DNA of 64,000 nt from Schistosoma haematobium (GCF_000699445.3 NC_067195.1:84020569-84084568); one strand, 5' to 3'; shown: positions 51,288-63,370, numbered from the stretch's first letter. Numbers and translations: made by a program. The notes: generated by a model from the sequence alone, not told the origin.

Positions 51288-54200
51288 CCCCGAATGCCCT
51301 GGTACGGCCGAGAGTGGGGTGAGTCCGCTCTCCCTCTCGAAATACTCTCACACGGCCGCGCGTATACAGCCTCTGCCAGGGAAGTCCTACTCATTGCCTT
51401 CTCGTGGCGGGGGTGTTGTTTACGAAAATGAGAGGACGAAAAGCGAATGTCCGGCGCTTTAACCGGATCACAAACCAATGGTGCACATGGGCTCCAGTAT
51501 CCTGCGGGAACAAATGGCGTATGAACCAATCTTTGGTCACCGGCTACCATGGGATTGCATCTCCTTACGATGCTCCACTGCCTTGTGGGTTAGACCTTTA
51601 GGTCAAAGGCTCGGGGAGTGGCCCCTAAGATAACCACCTGCTTCGGTTTGGGCACCCGGGCAGTATCACAGCCCACACACAAACGATGAACTCTATGTCT
51701 ATGGCAACCACTTTTCTCGCTCCGAAAAACAATCAGTCGATTCAAATAATTATCATTACTATTATTGTCATTATTAATACTATTATTATTACTATTATTG
51801 TCATTATTATTATTATTATTTTCCACATTATTCACCCTCTTTTATACTTATACAGCGGCTCGTCTTTGGTGGAAATCCGACTGTATCTAAACGTTCTCGA
51901 GTCACTGTCCGGTTGAAAATTGTATGTTACCATCGAATATGAGTACTGAAGCAGTTTTTCTGAAACCACGTGCGCCATTCAAACTGGCTGCCTTCAACGT
52001 TCTCACACTTATGCAGGTTGGTCAACAGATAGGGCTGGCTATGTATTTGGAAAGTCTTAATATTGATGTTTGTTGTCTATCCGAGACCCGTATTGAAGAC
52101 TCTGGCGAAGTACTACAAATTCGATCTCCATCTGTCGCTTCAAAAGCTTGTTTTACGTGCGCTTATCCGGGGACCCTGTGGCATCTTCGTCTGGTCTTGC
52201 TGGCGTTGGTGTCGCACTAAGCGCTAGAGCTGAGGCAGCACTAGTCGATTGGATCCCCATTAACAGTCGGTTATGTGCTGTTAGATTAGAAAGTTCCATC
52301 AAAGTGAGAAGAAATCGGCGTGAAAAACGATGTCTTTTCGTCATCTCCGCCTATGCCCCGACAGATTGCAGCCCGGATGCAATCAAGGATGAGTTTTACC
52401 ACCAGTTAACTGTTCTTCTCCAGAAAGTGCGTTCGACAGATATTGTAGTACTAGCCGGAGACTTGAATGCTCAGGTCGGGCGTCTAGGCACAGAAGAGAG
52501 TCGTTTAGGTGGCCGATAGGGACTCGTTGGTCGCAGGTCAGATAACGGGGACCGTCTACTGCAACTGTGCACAGACCACAACCTGTTTCTGGCTAGCACT
52601 AACTTTCGGCACAGTCATCGCCGATGTGCCATCTGGCGTCCTCCCTCTGCATCCCAAGCCTGGACACAGATTGATCACATCGCGATCAGCTACCGCTGGC
52701 GTGGTTGTGTAAAAGACTGCCGCTCCTTTTGGAGTACCTATCTGAACTCTGACCATGCCTTGGACTGCGCCAATCTTGCCTTACTTTTCAGTGGACAACG
52801 AAGTGACCGCCAGCAAAGTATTGATATTAGCAAGCTGGTTGCAACTTCTGTTGCAAATAAGTATCGAACCGAGCTAGCCTCTAGGCTAGCTACCACTCCA
52901 CCGAAAAGTATAGATGAGCATTGGTTGCAATTGCATGACGCCATGAAAATGGCGGGAACAGTCAGTTGTGGGTTTGCGAAACGTCCCGCTTTTAAGCACT
53001 GGGTTTCTTCTGGTTCCTTACAACTCATTGAAGCCCGTCGGTCTACTCCGGGTGACCGTGAGTTTGACCATAAACGAAGGATGTTACGTAAGGAAATTGG
53101 GCAAAGCTTGCGTAAGGACCGAGAAGCCTGGTGGTCGAAGCGTGCTAATGAGCTGGAAGCAGCAGCTGCATCTGGTAACTACCGGAAGCTCTTCCAACTC
53201 ATCCGAGCCACTGGCAGCAAGAAGTCTGGTGTGAGTGAAACAATCTGCGAGGATGATGGGATGCCAATCACTAACATCCATCGACGTCTTGGACGATGAG
53301 CAGAATTTTTTGAAGGGCAGTTCAACTGGCCTGCTGCTCCGGCAACATCGGCCAGACTGTCTTGCCCTCCATGGCCGTTGACGACTGATCCACCAAACGA
53401 GGAGGAAGTCCGCAAGGAACTCCAACTCTTGAAGCGTTACAAATCACCTGGCCCAGATGACTTACCTCCGGCTCTTTTTAAAGATGGTGGTGACTTTTTG
53501 ACTAAGGAATTGACGACGTTGTTTACAAAGGTTTGGGAACTAGAGAGTGTACCAACGTCATGGAATGAGTCGATAGTTGTCCCTATCTTTAAAAAGGGTT
53601 CACGTCGTTCCTGTAACAACTATCGGGGATAAGTCTACCTCCGATTGCGTCCAAGCTATTGGCTTCCGTCATACTTCGTAGGTTGTTCAAAACCCGAGAA
53701 AGATTGACTGGCGAGGAGCAGGCTGGGTTTCGTTCTGGTCGAGGATGTATTGATCATATCTTCACCCTCCGCCAAATGTTAGAACATCGCCATACTTATC
53801 AAAGGCCAACAATCGTAGTGTTTCTTGACATCAGAGCTGCCTTCGATTCGTTGGACAGGACTGTTCTCTGGGATTGTCTATTGAAGAAGGGTGTGCCTGA
53901 GAAGTTTATTAACATCCTAAAAGCCCTATATACAAACACCTCAGGCAGAGTGAGGGCATACAACCACCTCTCTCCATTGTTCCATTCGAGCAGTGGGGTT
54001 AGGCAGGGTTGCCCAATCTCACCATTCCTCTTCAACTTTGCCATCGATGACATTCTGAAAACAGCTCTGATGAATGTAAGTAATGGTGGTGTGGATCTGT
54101 TGCCTGGAGAAAGACTTCTCGACCTTGAGTATGCGGACGATACTGTCTTACTGTGCGATAATGCCCAAGGCATGCAGTTCGCACTTAATCAGTTGGCAAT

Positions 54201-55212
54201 CAGTGTCCGTAGGTATGGTATGTGCTTTGCACCGTCGAAGTGCAAAGTACTTCTACAAGACTGGCAGGATTCCAATCCTGTACTCACCCTGGATGGTGAG
54301 CAGATAGACGTAGTCGAGATGTTCGTGTATCTGGGTAGCTGCATAAGTGCTGGTGGGGGTGTGAGTGATGAGATCAATGCACGTATAGTGAAAGCCAGAG
54401 CGGCTTATGCCAATCTGGGCCATCTTTGGCGCCTTCGTGATGTTAGTCTGGCTGTAAAAGGTCGGATCTACAACGCGTCGGTGAGAGCAGTTTTGTTCTA
54501 TGCTTGTGAAACCTGGCCTCTCCGAGTTGAGGACGTTAGACGACTCTCTGTGTTCGATCATCGCTGTCTCCGAAGGATTGCTGACATTCAGTGGCAACAC
54601 CATGTCAGTAATGCAGAGGCTCGGCATCGTGTGTTCGGGCACAGAGATGATAATTCAATTGGTGTTACCATCTTGAAACACCGACTTCGGTGGCTTGGAC
54701 ATGTTCTCCGAATGTCGTCCCAGAGAATTCCACGTCGTGCATTATTTGCCGACTCTGGGACTGGTTGGAAGAAGCGGAGAGGTGGTCAGTGCATGACATG
54801 GTGTCGTGGCATGAAAGAAAGCTGCAAAGGACTGGCTTGTGTTGGTCCTTCACGACTCCCTGGTTGGGGTCCGAGAGATGGTGCTACACAGTGGCTAGAA
54901 ACGTTATCAGATATGGCTCAGAATAGAAGCCAGTGGCGATCCTGCTGTAACCTTCTTTTACTTTCTTCTTAAAAGTGATCGTAACTTCTTTAGCTGAAAG
55001 ATTTCTTCCGATTTTACCTTTGCGTTCCCTGATTACTAGCACATTGCCTTACACCAGTCTCTTCGTTATTGTTCTCTCTTTTTTTGTTGCGCTCCTTAGC
55101 TGTGTTTTCTCTTTTTCTTTCTTTGTATTCCTCTCGAATTTTCATTGTTTTGTGTGGCGCATATATATTGGCGCTCTCTTGTACCAATATTCATGTGTCC
55201 AAATAAATAAAA
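51287..55212 (+). mobile_element. Nearly full-length RTE-clade LINE (RTE-a)
   Basis: It begins with a leader equal to the repeat D body (AATGCCCTGGTACGGCCGAG at about 51292). An (ATT)-rich stretch (51745-51830) and the long ORF2-like region follow. It ends TTGTGTGGCGCATATATATT...CCAAATAAATAAA. The two halves of one SINE-C flank it. No clear target-site duplication was seen. Length is about 3.9 kb. Confidence 0.85.
51924..54972 (+). pseudogene. RTE-a endonuclease-reverse transcriptase gene, broken
   Basis: Endonuclease blocks: FKLAAFNVLTL, DVCCLSETRI, FVISAYAPT, VVLAGDLNAQVGR, and SDHAL near 52755. RT blocks: KRYKSPGPDDLPPALFK, VPIFKKGSRR, EEQAGFRSGRGCID, VVFLDIRAAFDSLDR, GVRQGCPISPFLF, and the catalytic box LEYADDTVLLCDN. 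The C-terminal region (ACETWPLRVEDVRRL, RWLGHVLRMSS, QWLETLSDMAQNRSQWRS) ends at a stop at 54970-54972. Damage: a frame change near 52148, a TAG at 52517-52519, a TGA at 53297-53299 and a frame change near 53630. The last 437 codons (53659-54972) are open. With only four lesions the copy is fairly young. RTE enzymes nick the target and copy their RNA onto it. Confidence 0.9.
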
Positions 55213-55435
55213 CTTCTCAGCAGTGCTCATCCACAATCCTGCCCTCGGAACCCGAACCCAGGAACTTCCGTCTCTCAAGCAAACGCTTAACCTCTAGACC
55301 ATTGAGTTGGCATTCAACGTTGTTAATGTCTAACTTCAACCAATTCACGAAATCGCGCCACCATCCACGATTGTCTTCAGTGAATTACTATATCACAATA
55401 AACGCGGTTGAACTTCACTGGTCACAATTTATTAT
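55212..55435 (-). mobile_element. SINE-C, 5' half, continuation of the copy at 51160-51287
   Basis: Directly after the LINE tail, TTCTCAGCAGTGCTCATCCA and the B-box-like GGGTTCGGGTTCC (minus) resume where the left half stopped. The leader (GAAGTTCAACC...CACTGAAGACAATC on the minus strand) extends to about 55435. Confidence 0.85.
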
Positions 55436-55659
55436 TCAGAGATATCTAATTTATTTTTGAATGAATTTAAGATTGAAATTTCATGAGGTTTTAATAAAGT
55501 ATACATAAGATTCACACATTGTGATAAAGGTAAGAAAAGTTGTGATAGTAATATTTAATAAAAGTTAAGACAATAATCAAACTAATTGACATGTTTCTAA
55601 CTGTTTCTACCTTCAATTGACTTTTATACATGGTCATTGCACATGATTATTTTCACGGT

Positions 55660-55840
55660 TGGATTGACGAGTTAATTTAAGCTAGAGCATAATTGAAAAC
55701 CTGGAAGCACTGGATGGCCGATTCGTCCTAGTATGGTACTCCTCAGCAGTGCTCATCCACAATCCCACCCTCGGGACCCGAATCCGGGACTTTCGGTCTA
55801 TTGAGCGAACGCTTAACCTCTAGGCCACCGAGCTGGCAGA
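55660..55840 (-). mobile_element. SINE-C copy, hammerhead mutated
   Basis: The minus strand has GGCCTAGAGGTTAAGCG, GATTCGGGTCCCG, then GCACTGCTGAGGAGTACCAT, ACTAGGACGAATCGGCCATCC. CTGAGGA is intact, but the base after GAA is T instead of A and stem II has a mismatch. Confidence 0.85.
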
Positions 55841-55852
55841 CAATGATGGTAA

Positions 55853-56582
55853 TTTTAGAACAACATATATAAACGAACAATATTGTTTTCGATTAGATCT
55901 TCATCAGGCTTTACTCTAATATACAGTAATATTTATATGCATATATGAAATTATTAAACCAATCAAGGTAGTTTATGAGTCAATGATAACTATGAAAACG
56001 ATTGCACAATAAGTGAAAAGTACAAATTGATGGTGTGACAACAGGTGCATTAGTTTTTGATAAGGATAATAAAGGCTCAAATCCATGTTACATAATCGGA
56101 AATAGGTCAATGATTAGAAAAGTATAGACAGTGAGATGACATTTATAAAATTATAAGATGACGTAATAAGGAATGTTCAGATAATTGAACCGTGAAACGT
56201 ATATTTGAGAGGAAATAAAATGAAATGGTAGGAGGGGTTGAAGAAAAATAATAAACGAAGAGAAGCTTTGAAAAATAATAAAGAAATTCATTTATTCAGG
56301 CCAAGGGAGGGTGTTATAAATTTCTTCTGAACACAAAGACTTGGCTTGTTGGTTCGAATTCCTATAGCTTCTGCTATATGTAAGAGACGAGATCGAACAC
56401 CATAAGGGAAACTAGTGGGAATACGATAAATGACTTTAAATGACTTGTTTCTGTCCACTGCATGACCTCTATCGATCAAGTGTGATAGAACCGAGCATAT
56501 AAATATTACTGTATATTAGAGTAAAGCCTGATGAAGATCCAATCGAAAACAGTATTGTTCGCTTATATATGTTGTTCTAAAT
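55853..56582 (-). mobile_element. Penelope-like element remnant with inverted terminal repeats
   Basis: The 88-bp arms 55853-55940 and 56495-56582 are reverse complements with few changes. They enclose a minus-strand endonuclease C-terminus (56288-56479). Each arm carries CTGATGAAGATC.AATCGAAAAC, a hammerhead-like pattern with a 3-bp stem II. Confidence 0.75.
56288..56479 (-). pseudogene. PLE endonuclease C-terminal remnant (third lineage)
   Basis: The minus frame reads LIDRGHAVDR (the HLLDTGH equivalent), FKVIYRIP, LLHIAEAIGIRTNKPSLCVQKKFI. Order and wording match the endonuclease C-termini at 12045 and 7765. The GIY-YIG core is missing. Confidence 0.75.
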
Positions 56583-56600
56583 TTACAATATGGGAATATT

Positions 56601-57269
56601 TCAAAATGATGGTAATGTCTCACAATTGATTGATCACTGGGTGGCGATCAATGTCATGTGTGTCTAGTCCTTATTAGTGCAGATCGAATGCTATCGATCA
56701 TGTTGCAATGTGGCCACCGGTCTACGTGACTCGACACTGCGGGCACTATATATGGTAATGTCTAACATCAACACTTCATCCCCATAAATCCCCATACCGA
56801 TATTATAAAATTATTACCACTAATATCTGATAGTCAGTGAAGAAAATGATCAAGTTAATTCCTTATTTAAATATTGATCATAGATTATTTAAATGTGCTA
56901 ATTAAATTGACTCAACTAGATCATAACATTGTTCAGTTTATTTTGGTTAAATTTCTGGAATAGATAAGGTGACTGAACTGATAAGTTAATCACAAGACTT
57001 ATCCTTAAAATTTCAATACATTAGATTCTAAAAGTCTAAAATACTAATTGACTAACTGAACATAAAAATAGATTAGAAAAATGATTCTTTAAACGAAATA
57101 TCAAATAAAGATATATTCACTAATAGATAATTAATCAAGGATAAAGTTGAAGGTCAAAATATAATCAATAATAATTCCCGTTTTATATGTTTTATCAATG
57201 GTGCCTTACCATTATATGTGTAGCATAGATAAACCAATATATGATAAAATCATTCACATCTAATAAAAC
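56601..57269. other. Intergenic; one unclassified GC-richer patch
   Basis: 56640-56760 (TGCAATGTGGCCACCGGTCT, GTGACTCGACACTGCGGGCA) looks like an old repeat, but no family was assigned. The rest is AT-rich. Confidence 0.4.
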
Positions 57270-57875
57270 TTACTTACTTACGCCTGTTACTCCAAATGGA
57301 CCATAGGCCGTCGACCAGCATTCTCCAACACACTCTGTCCTGGGCCTTCTTTTCTAGTACCATCCATTTTTTGTTCATTTTTCTCATGTCTATCTCCATT
57401 TCCCGGCGTTATGTGTTCTTTGGTCTTCCTCTCCTCTCTTGGCATTGAAGATTCCATGTGAGGACTTGTCTTGTGACGCAGTTGGGTGCTTTCTTCATTG
57501 TGTGTCCTATCCACTTCCAACGCCTCTTCCTGATTTGTTCCTCTACTGGATTCTGGTTTGTTCTCTCCCACAGTAGGTTGTTGTTGCTGATAGTATTTGG
57601 TCAATGGATTCGAAGTATTATTCACAGACTGCTGTTAATAAACACTTGTATCTCCTTGATGATTACTTTTATTGTTCTCCAAGTCTCCACTCCATACAGT
57701 AGAACTGTCTTGACATTTATATTGAAAATTCTGACCTTGGTGTTGATTGACAATTGCTTTGAGTTCCAGATGTTCTTCAGTTGTAAATATGCTGCTCTTG
57801 CTTTACCGATTCGCACTTTCACATCTGCATCAGACCCACCTTGTTCATCAATGAACTCGCTAAAAAGACGCTAAC
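57270..57875 (-). pseudogene. RTE-c LINE 3' fragment
   Basis: The minus strand reads [32 protein letters not shown] and QVFINSSL, then, after frame breaks, [11 protein letters not shown] and ENAGRRPMVHLE. It parallels the last 220 residues of 46382-47749. It ends with a short TAAG tail (57270-57282). The 5' end is truncated near 57862. Confidence 0.85.
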
Positions 57876-58389
57876 ATCTAATAGGAGAAAATGATTTAAT
57901 TAAGAGATGTATTTTCAGTATCTATATTCGAATAAACAATACCAAATGAAAATGGATACAGTTTCAAAAATTAAAGCTAATCAACTTCTTTATTTGTTGT
58001 CTTGGCATAAAAGTTCTCAAAATCTATTACACTGAAATAATTGAATTTTGTCTTATTAGACAGACAACACCTTATTCATTTTAACAGTCAAAGTTGATCA
58101 AAAACGTGATGTTTTTTCCTATCGACTTGTGATGAAATAACTCAATTATTTCTTTTAGTTATTTAAGATAATCAAATGACATTTGTCATCATTACTAAAT
58201 GTCTTATAAGTATTCTGTTATACAATAACATGTTATAGAGCAATATATGAAGAATAATACATAATCATCTGTCTTTAACCAATGTTATTGTTTCATTCTT
58301 AATTAAGATTTTCAGTGATCAACAAAAATGTTAAACATATCAAATTACCCCATGATATATTAATTATTTTTACACATAAGGTAAATTTT
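57876..58389. other. Intergenic, no recognised element
   Basis: AT-rich, no supported feature. Confidence 0.5.
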
Positions 58390-58685
58390 CATTGAGATTG
58401 TAGAGAAGATTTGTAGCTCAGGTGGATGATTCTGATAGAGTTTTGTTCTCTAAACTGGATAGTTTAGTTGTGAAGCTTTCATCGTTCTTCTGAACAACAT
58501 CATCAGCAAAAACTTCAGGTAGAAGTGAAGTATGTGAATTTCTCCACATAAGTTTCATAGCTTGTCTTGTAGACTTCAATATCAATAAGAACCAAACAAC
58601 ATTAAGGTCAACAGGACAAACTGTGAACTATATGTGGGGAAATTCAAATGCTTCCCATGTACCTGAAGTAAATTTCCATTTTTTA
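58390..58685. repeat. Repeat F copy, longest in the window, with inverted internal structure
   Basis: ATTTGTAGCTCAGGTGGATG, TTTGTTCTCTAAACTGGATA, GTTCTTCTGAACAACATCAT and AACTTCAGGTAGAAGTG. Its right part (58590-58685: AAGGTCAACAGGACAAACTG, TACCTGAAGT) is largely the reverse complement of 58510-58580. It is tentatively a PLE terminal repeat because of the hammerhead-like motif on the minus strand. Confidence 0.6.
58472..58506 (-). ncRNA. Hammerhead-like motif in repeat F
   Basis: The minus strand reads CTGATGA, one extra T, stem II GTTGTTC / GAACGAT closed by loop AGAA (two G-U pairs), then GAAA and GCTT. The core words are intact, but there is one extra base before stem II. Confidence 0.45.
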
Positions 58686-58929
58686 AAATTTAAATTCGAT
58701 TTGAAAGACAACAGTAATTTTACTGTTTAACTGATTCATGTTTTTCTTAAGATAAGAGAATTGAAAATTCATTAGAGAATTTTACATTCAAACTTCCATT
58801 GAAGTTAAAAGATTGATTATCCAATTTGTTTTTCTTATTTCTTTGACTTTTTTTTCCGTTTTTTTAATAAGTAAAGTGTATTTTTATGACGCTGATAAAT
58901 ATTTACATCGGCAAATGAATTACATATAT

Positions 58930-59205
58930 ATTGTGGTGTATGCTACTGATGTCAATATATATAAGTAGTATGTATCATTAATCAAAAGTGAAATGCCTAA
59001 TGGCGGAAGGTTAAGAAGATCGAAGAAAAGAGAACAAGATCAGAGAATGATTGTTGTGGAAACAAAGGACTAATGAAGTCTGAGACGACTGATTGACATT
59101 TTTACGTATGAAATATTTACTCTATGGTTCTCAGATTTCACTATTGTGTTCAAATACATTCAATTGTCCCCACTTGTGTTCTCGTTCACTATAATATTAC
59201 AGATT
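58930..59205 (-). repeat. Repeat B copy
   Basis: The minus strand runs from TATAGTGAACGAGAACACAA to AGCATACACCACAATAT. Confidence 0.85.
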
Positions 59206-59904
59206 TTTAATATTTCGCTATATATATATTCCATATTGTAATATGAACTAACATGTAAATCATTATTAATTGACGCGCTTAAATTCAAATCTGATTTACA
59301 TAAACATATGAAGAAATAATAGTTTGGCTTGGAAATAGGTCATAAACTAACCTTGTTAATCATTAAAATAGTTCTGTACGAAACACCTTTAAGTTTTATT
59401 TACCATTGATGATCATTTTATTGATTATTTTTTATAACAAAGAAAACTGCCTAAAATGATCATGATTGTAAGCGTTTAAATTATACACTTGTTATTAAGT
59501 AGTTGACAGATTTTATTTACAAGACAATAACTTTGATAGTTAAATTGGTTTTTAATGCTTTACTTTTTTGTAATGGTCACATATACATCACACTATAGTG
59601 CAATACAATACTCTGATAAATGTAGACGTTTTTCAGTAATCTTATTTCTATGCGTTGTTATAGAAATGCATAGTTGTGTATATTTACCTGGTTAAACAAC
59701 AGTAAAATCTGAAGGTATATCTTTATTCTAAATCTATGGGGAAATTCATCAGAAGTATATCATCAATGTGTATCAGGTTCTTCAAAAACACTATCTAAGA
59801 GAAGTGTTTATATAAGAATCTAGGCAGTAGGTATGGAACAGTTTCAACTCACAAACAGTTTCAAATATTTCATAAAACTTAATTCAATGGAGCAAAGCAA
59901 ATTA

Positions 59905-60175
59905 ACAATTTTTCGGTGCATGCTACTTATATCGACAAACATAAGTAGTATGTAACACCAATCAAAAGTTGAATGACTGAAAACAGAAGATTAAGAAGAT
60001 CAAATTGAAGAAAACAGAAAGGGAACTAGAAAAGAATTGTAAATTAAAAGAATCAAACAAGATGTAATGAAAAACTGATGGAAGATTTGCAAATGAAGTA
60101 TTGAATGTATGGTCCTTATATTTTATGAAGATATTTCGTAAGTTATTTGTTCCCACATGAGTTCTTGTTTATGAC
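59905..60175 (-). repeat. Repeat B copy
   Basis: The minus strand runs from CATAAACAAGAACTCATGTG to AGCATGCACCG. Confidence 0.8.
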
Positions 60176-61354
60176 AAGTGTCCTGGGAACTATGTAGTTC
60201 AAAATCTTTCCTAGCAAGTTATAAATCTTATCATTCCAAATGAGCTGAACTCAATTTAAATACACATGACTTTATTAGTTATTTTTAGAAACATTCAACT
60301 ACAGATCCTTTCAAGACTATAAGCTTCAAAAGCATATATTTTTTCTATTTATTTTAACTGATGACATCTTTCATTTGGTTTTAAATGAAAAATGAATACA
60401 TTGATATTCAGGAATAGATTCTAGTAAAAACTTGAACGAATTTAATAGATGAAATTGTACTGTCAATTGTTATGTTAAGCCAATATAGTTTATTCTGGCT
60501 TCCAGACAAGTCAATTTATTCATTCATCTTAAATCACATTTTGACTTTGTCAATTATTCGCTAATCAACCTTGACTGTTATTATATGAGTGTAGGTGTGT
60601 CCATATCCTATCTTACTCATAACATGTTTGTAATTCATATTCGGTCTGACTATAAATATCAATTAACGCTTGATTAAATTGAGTCTGCGTTACACACGAC
60701 TTCTCCACTGCCATCAATTCACTTCGTTCCTCTGATTGTCTGTTCAGATCGACGTGTGTACAAAATAGGCGTATTCAAAAATCTATTTTCCTATTTGACT
60801 TATTTAATTCCATTATTCACTAATGTGATTCAAGTTGATGATTATATACGAGGATTGGCGACATGTATATTTCAATAACGATCATTCACACGATTCAAAT
60901 GAGGTCAGATTTCGGTCCACATAAACATTCAATCATTTTGTGAATATTCTTAAACTTGTACATAAATAAAACTTATGAAATGTATTATTAACGTTTATAA
61001 TTATATCATTAAATGATTAATGTATATGATATAATTTTTTTATTGAATGATACATGGTATGAAATTAGTTGATAAACTTTAAGGACAGTTGAAATGTCAT
61101 ATGTAAAATAAGATGATAGAAGTTGGTCTAGTCACTAATGTATTCTAAGAAATAAAACAAACAAATATCTATAATATACATAGATAATAAGCTTGTTTAT
61201 TTAAACATTTTAAACTTTCACTACTCCATACGCACAGTATGCACATATGCCAATAACAGACTGATCAATTGCAGTCTTAAACCTCAATGAGAAGATACAA
61301 GCCAAACAATGCCAAGTGAATTTAAATTCACTCCATTGCACAAGCAAGTGGCTA
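60176..61354. other. Intergenic, no recognised element
   Basis: AT-rich. 61220-61340 (ACTCCATACGCACAGTATGC, ATATGCCAATAACAGACTGA, TCAATTGCAGTC) resembles part of the arm of the 40860-43802 palindrome (ATATGCCAATAAGAAACCGA, TCAATTACAGTC), so a decayed copy of that unit may sit here. Confidence 0.45.
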
Positions 61355-61512
61355 TCATGAATCAGTAGCTGAGTGGATAACGCAACGGTGTTTGAAGCGA
61401 ATGGTACTAGGTTCGAGTCCCAGAGTGAACATCAACTCTGAGATGCAGGTACATCCAGATGACGAGTCCCAAATAGGATGAAGTGCGCATCCTGGATTCC
61501 ACTGCTAGCTAC
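61355..61512 (+). mobile_element. Sm-alpha-like hammerhead retroposon
   Basis: CAGTAGCTGAGTGGATAACG, the B-box-like GGTTCGAGTCCCAGAGTG, GCAGGTACATCCAGATGACG, AGTCCCAAATAGGATGAAGT and CGCATCCTGGATTCCACTGC. This is the order of the Schistosoma Sm-alpha family, known for a hammerhead ribozyme and a tRNA-like polymerase III promoter. The core is broken: the first base of CTGANGA is A, and GAAA reads GAAG. Confidence 0.85.
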
Positions 61513-61579
61513 TATCCATCATTACTTACTCCATTATAAGTTTGACATTCTGTCAATTAAAGAAAAAGAATGAAATACT

Positions 61580-62245
61580 AATGTAGTGAACAAGAACACA
61601 GATGGAGACAACTAAATGTTCTTTAATACAAAATTACAGAATTTCTCAGTAAAATCTGAGAACCATATATTAAATACTTCATTTGCAAATCCTCCGTTCA
61701 ATTATCTTTGATTTTATTGTTTCTTCATTTCCATAATAATCACTTTCTGTTCTAGTTCTCTTCGATTCGATCTTCTCAACTTTCTGCTGCCAAGCATTCC
61801 ACTTTCGATTAATGTTACATATGATAAGTCTTGCGGATTGAACGCTATATTCGTCTCCTAAGCTATTCTGCAACCCCTAAACTAGAACTATACAGCGAGC
61901 TGAACACGAGAGAGAAGACTCAAAGTATGAAAGTAGTTTATTCCAAGATTCATTTTAATACAGAAAATACAGGGTTTTATAATATTTTAAATGTCCTTGG
62001 GTTGCTAGAAGATTCTGGAAATGCTACTAAACATAATAGCAGTGTAGCAGCCAACCAATCAGAGCCTCTGCATGAGACGATTCGCTTCGTTGATATTTTT
62101 GGCCAAGACTCCAAATGAACGCTGATTGGATGAAACGCATCTTAGTGATTCCTGATGCTTGCTTGTCTTTTGCAAGCAATTTTCGGGATCACCCCAACAA
62201 CATACTATTTACATCCGTCGATACACGTAGCACACACCACACTAG
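61580..62245 (+). repeat. Repeat B copy split by a solo LTR
   Basis: The left part (61580-61821) runs from GTAGTGAACAAGAACACAGA to ATGTTACATA. The right part (62200-62245) resumes ACATACTATTTACATC and ends AGCACACACCACAC. Confidence 0.9.
61822..62199. mobile_element. Solo LTR of an LTR retrotransposon, 5-bp target-site duplication
   Basis: The 378-bp insert begins TGATAAGTCTTGC and ends CACCCCAACA (TG...CA). It is flanked by ACATA at 61817-61821 and 62200-62204. It splits a repeat B whose uninterrupted relatives read TTACATACTACTT at this place. The family (Gypsy or BEL type) is not determined. The 95-codon frame inside has no recognisable domain. Confidence 0.85.
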
Positions 62246-63149
62246 GTTAGTATAAACTTCATTACCATACTTTGATATTGTGTGATTTTCGGATGCATAT
62301 GTACGGTTTATGATATGTTGGAAAATAAATTTCCTCGATTAGATTCAAAATTCTCAAATATTCAATTTACTGTGAAATATCAAACATAACGAGTACATGT
62401 TCTCTTGTGGGATGTAAAATCTTTTTAAAGTATTGTGACTTTTTTAGAAGTTTGTTTTATACTTCATTTTCCTGTTTAGTTTCTTCAGATCTGAGGTACA
62501 AAGATTTTTCCAAACATTAGTAACTGAGTTTCATCTATCTCTAATTTAAATGTTTATAAAACCCTCAAAGTTCTTAACCAACATTCATCCTAAACCCATT
62601 TAAATGACTAGCTTGAATCATTACAAAAGTTGGATGCAAATACAAAACATATAAATGTACATAGTAAATATTTTGGGTTTCTACTATCTAGTGTTCAAAT
62701 GTCTCAAATACAAACGCTCATCAGAAACATTTTATGGATTAACACAGTAGTTTTATTCTTCTTCCATGATACAGTAGAAGAACTACAAGGAAACTTGAAG
62801 TAACACTGATTTACAACTGTCATACAAAACAAAACACAATATCTAAAATGATTCATCTTGATTAAAAAATTGATTTATGTTCAACCCAAAACAGCTATGT
62901 GGCTTTATGTCGGGATATAACGACTTCAAGACATTTTATACCGGTTATTTCTTATCGAAGGTTTTGATTCATAATAAACAACTCGAAAATATACGGCTTG
63001 AAAAAATATCAACTCTCTTAAGACTATCCACTTATCTTTATTTTTAGTACTAACCTGTAGTAAGTTGGATTTAGATTTTCTCGTAGACCTCTTTTTAGTT
63101 TCAAGTAAATTGAGCGTTGGGTAAAAAGTTAATAATAAATATATTGTGT
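62246..63149. other. Intergenic, no recognised element
   Basis: AT-rich; no supported feature. Confidence 0.5.
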
Positions 63150-63370
63150 TATCAGAGGGGGTTTTGTGGATATTATAGTAATGTTTTTAGTAGTTGGGAT
63201 CATGAGTCAATTGAAGCTAGACCACAATGGAACACCTGAGTGCACTGGACGGCCGTTTTGTTCTACTGTGGGACTCCTCAGCAATGCGCATCCACGATCC
63301 CGTCTCACGAGATTCGAACCCAGAACCTATCAATCTCACGCGCGAACGCTTAACCTATAGAACTTGTTAA
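63150..63370 (-). mobile_element. SINE-C copy, hammerhead mutated
   Basis: The minus strand has GTTAAGCGTTCGCGCGTGAG, GGGTTCGAATCTCG, GCATTGCTGAGGAGTCCCAC, AGTAGAACAAAACGGCCGTCC. CTGAGGA is intact; GAAA reads AAAA, and stem II is weakened. Confidence 0.85.

Noticed and set aside
54253..54642. 129-codon minus frame inside RTE-a
   Set aside because: It is antisense to the RT C-terminal coding region with a strong plus-strand assignment; likewise 53084-53425 and 53799-54173.
61831..62118. 95-codon plus frame
   Set aside because: It lies wholly inside the solo LTR and has no domain.
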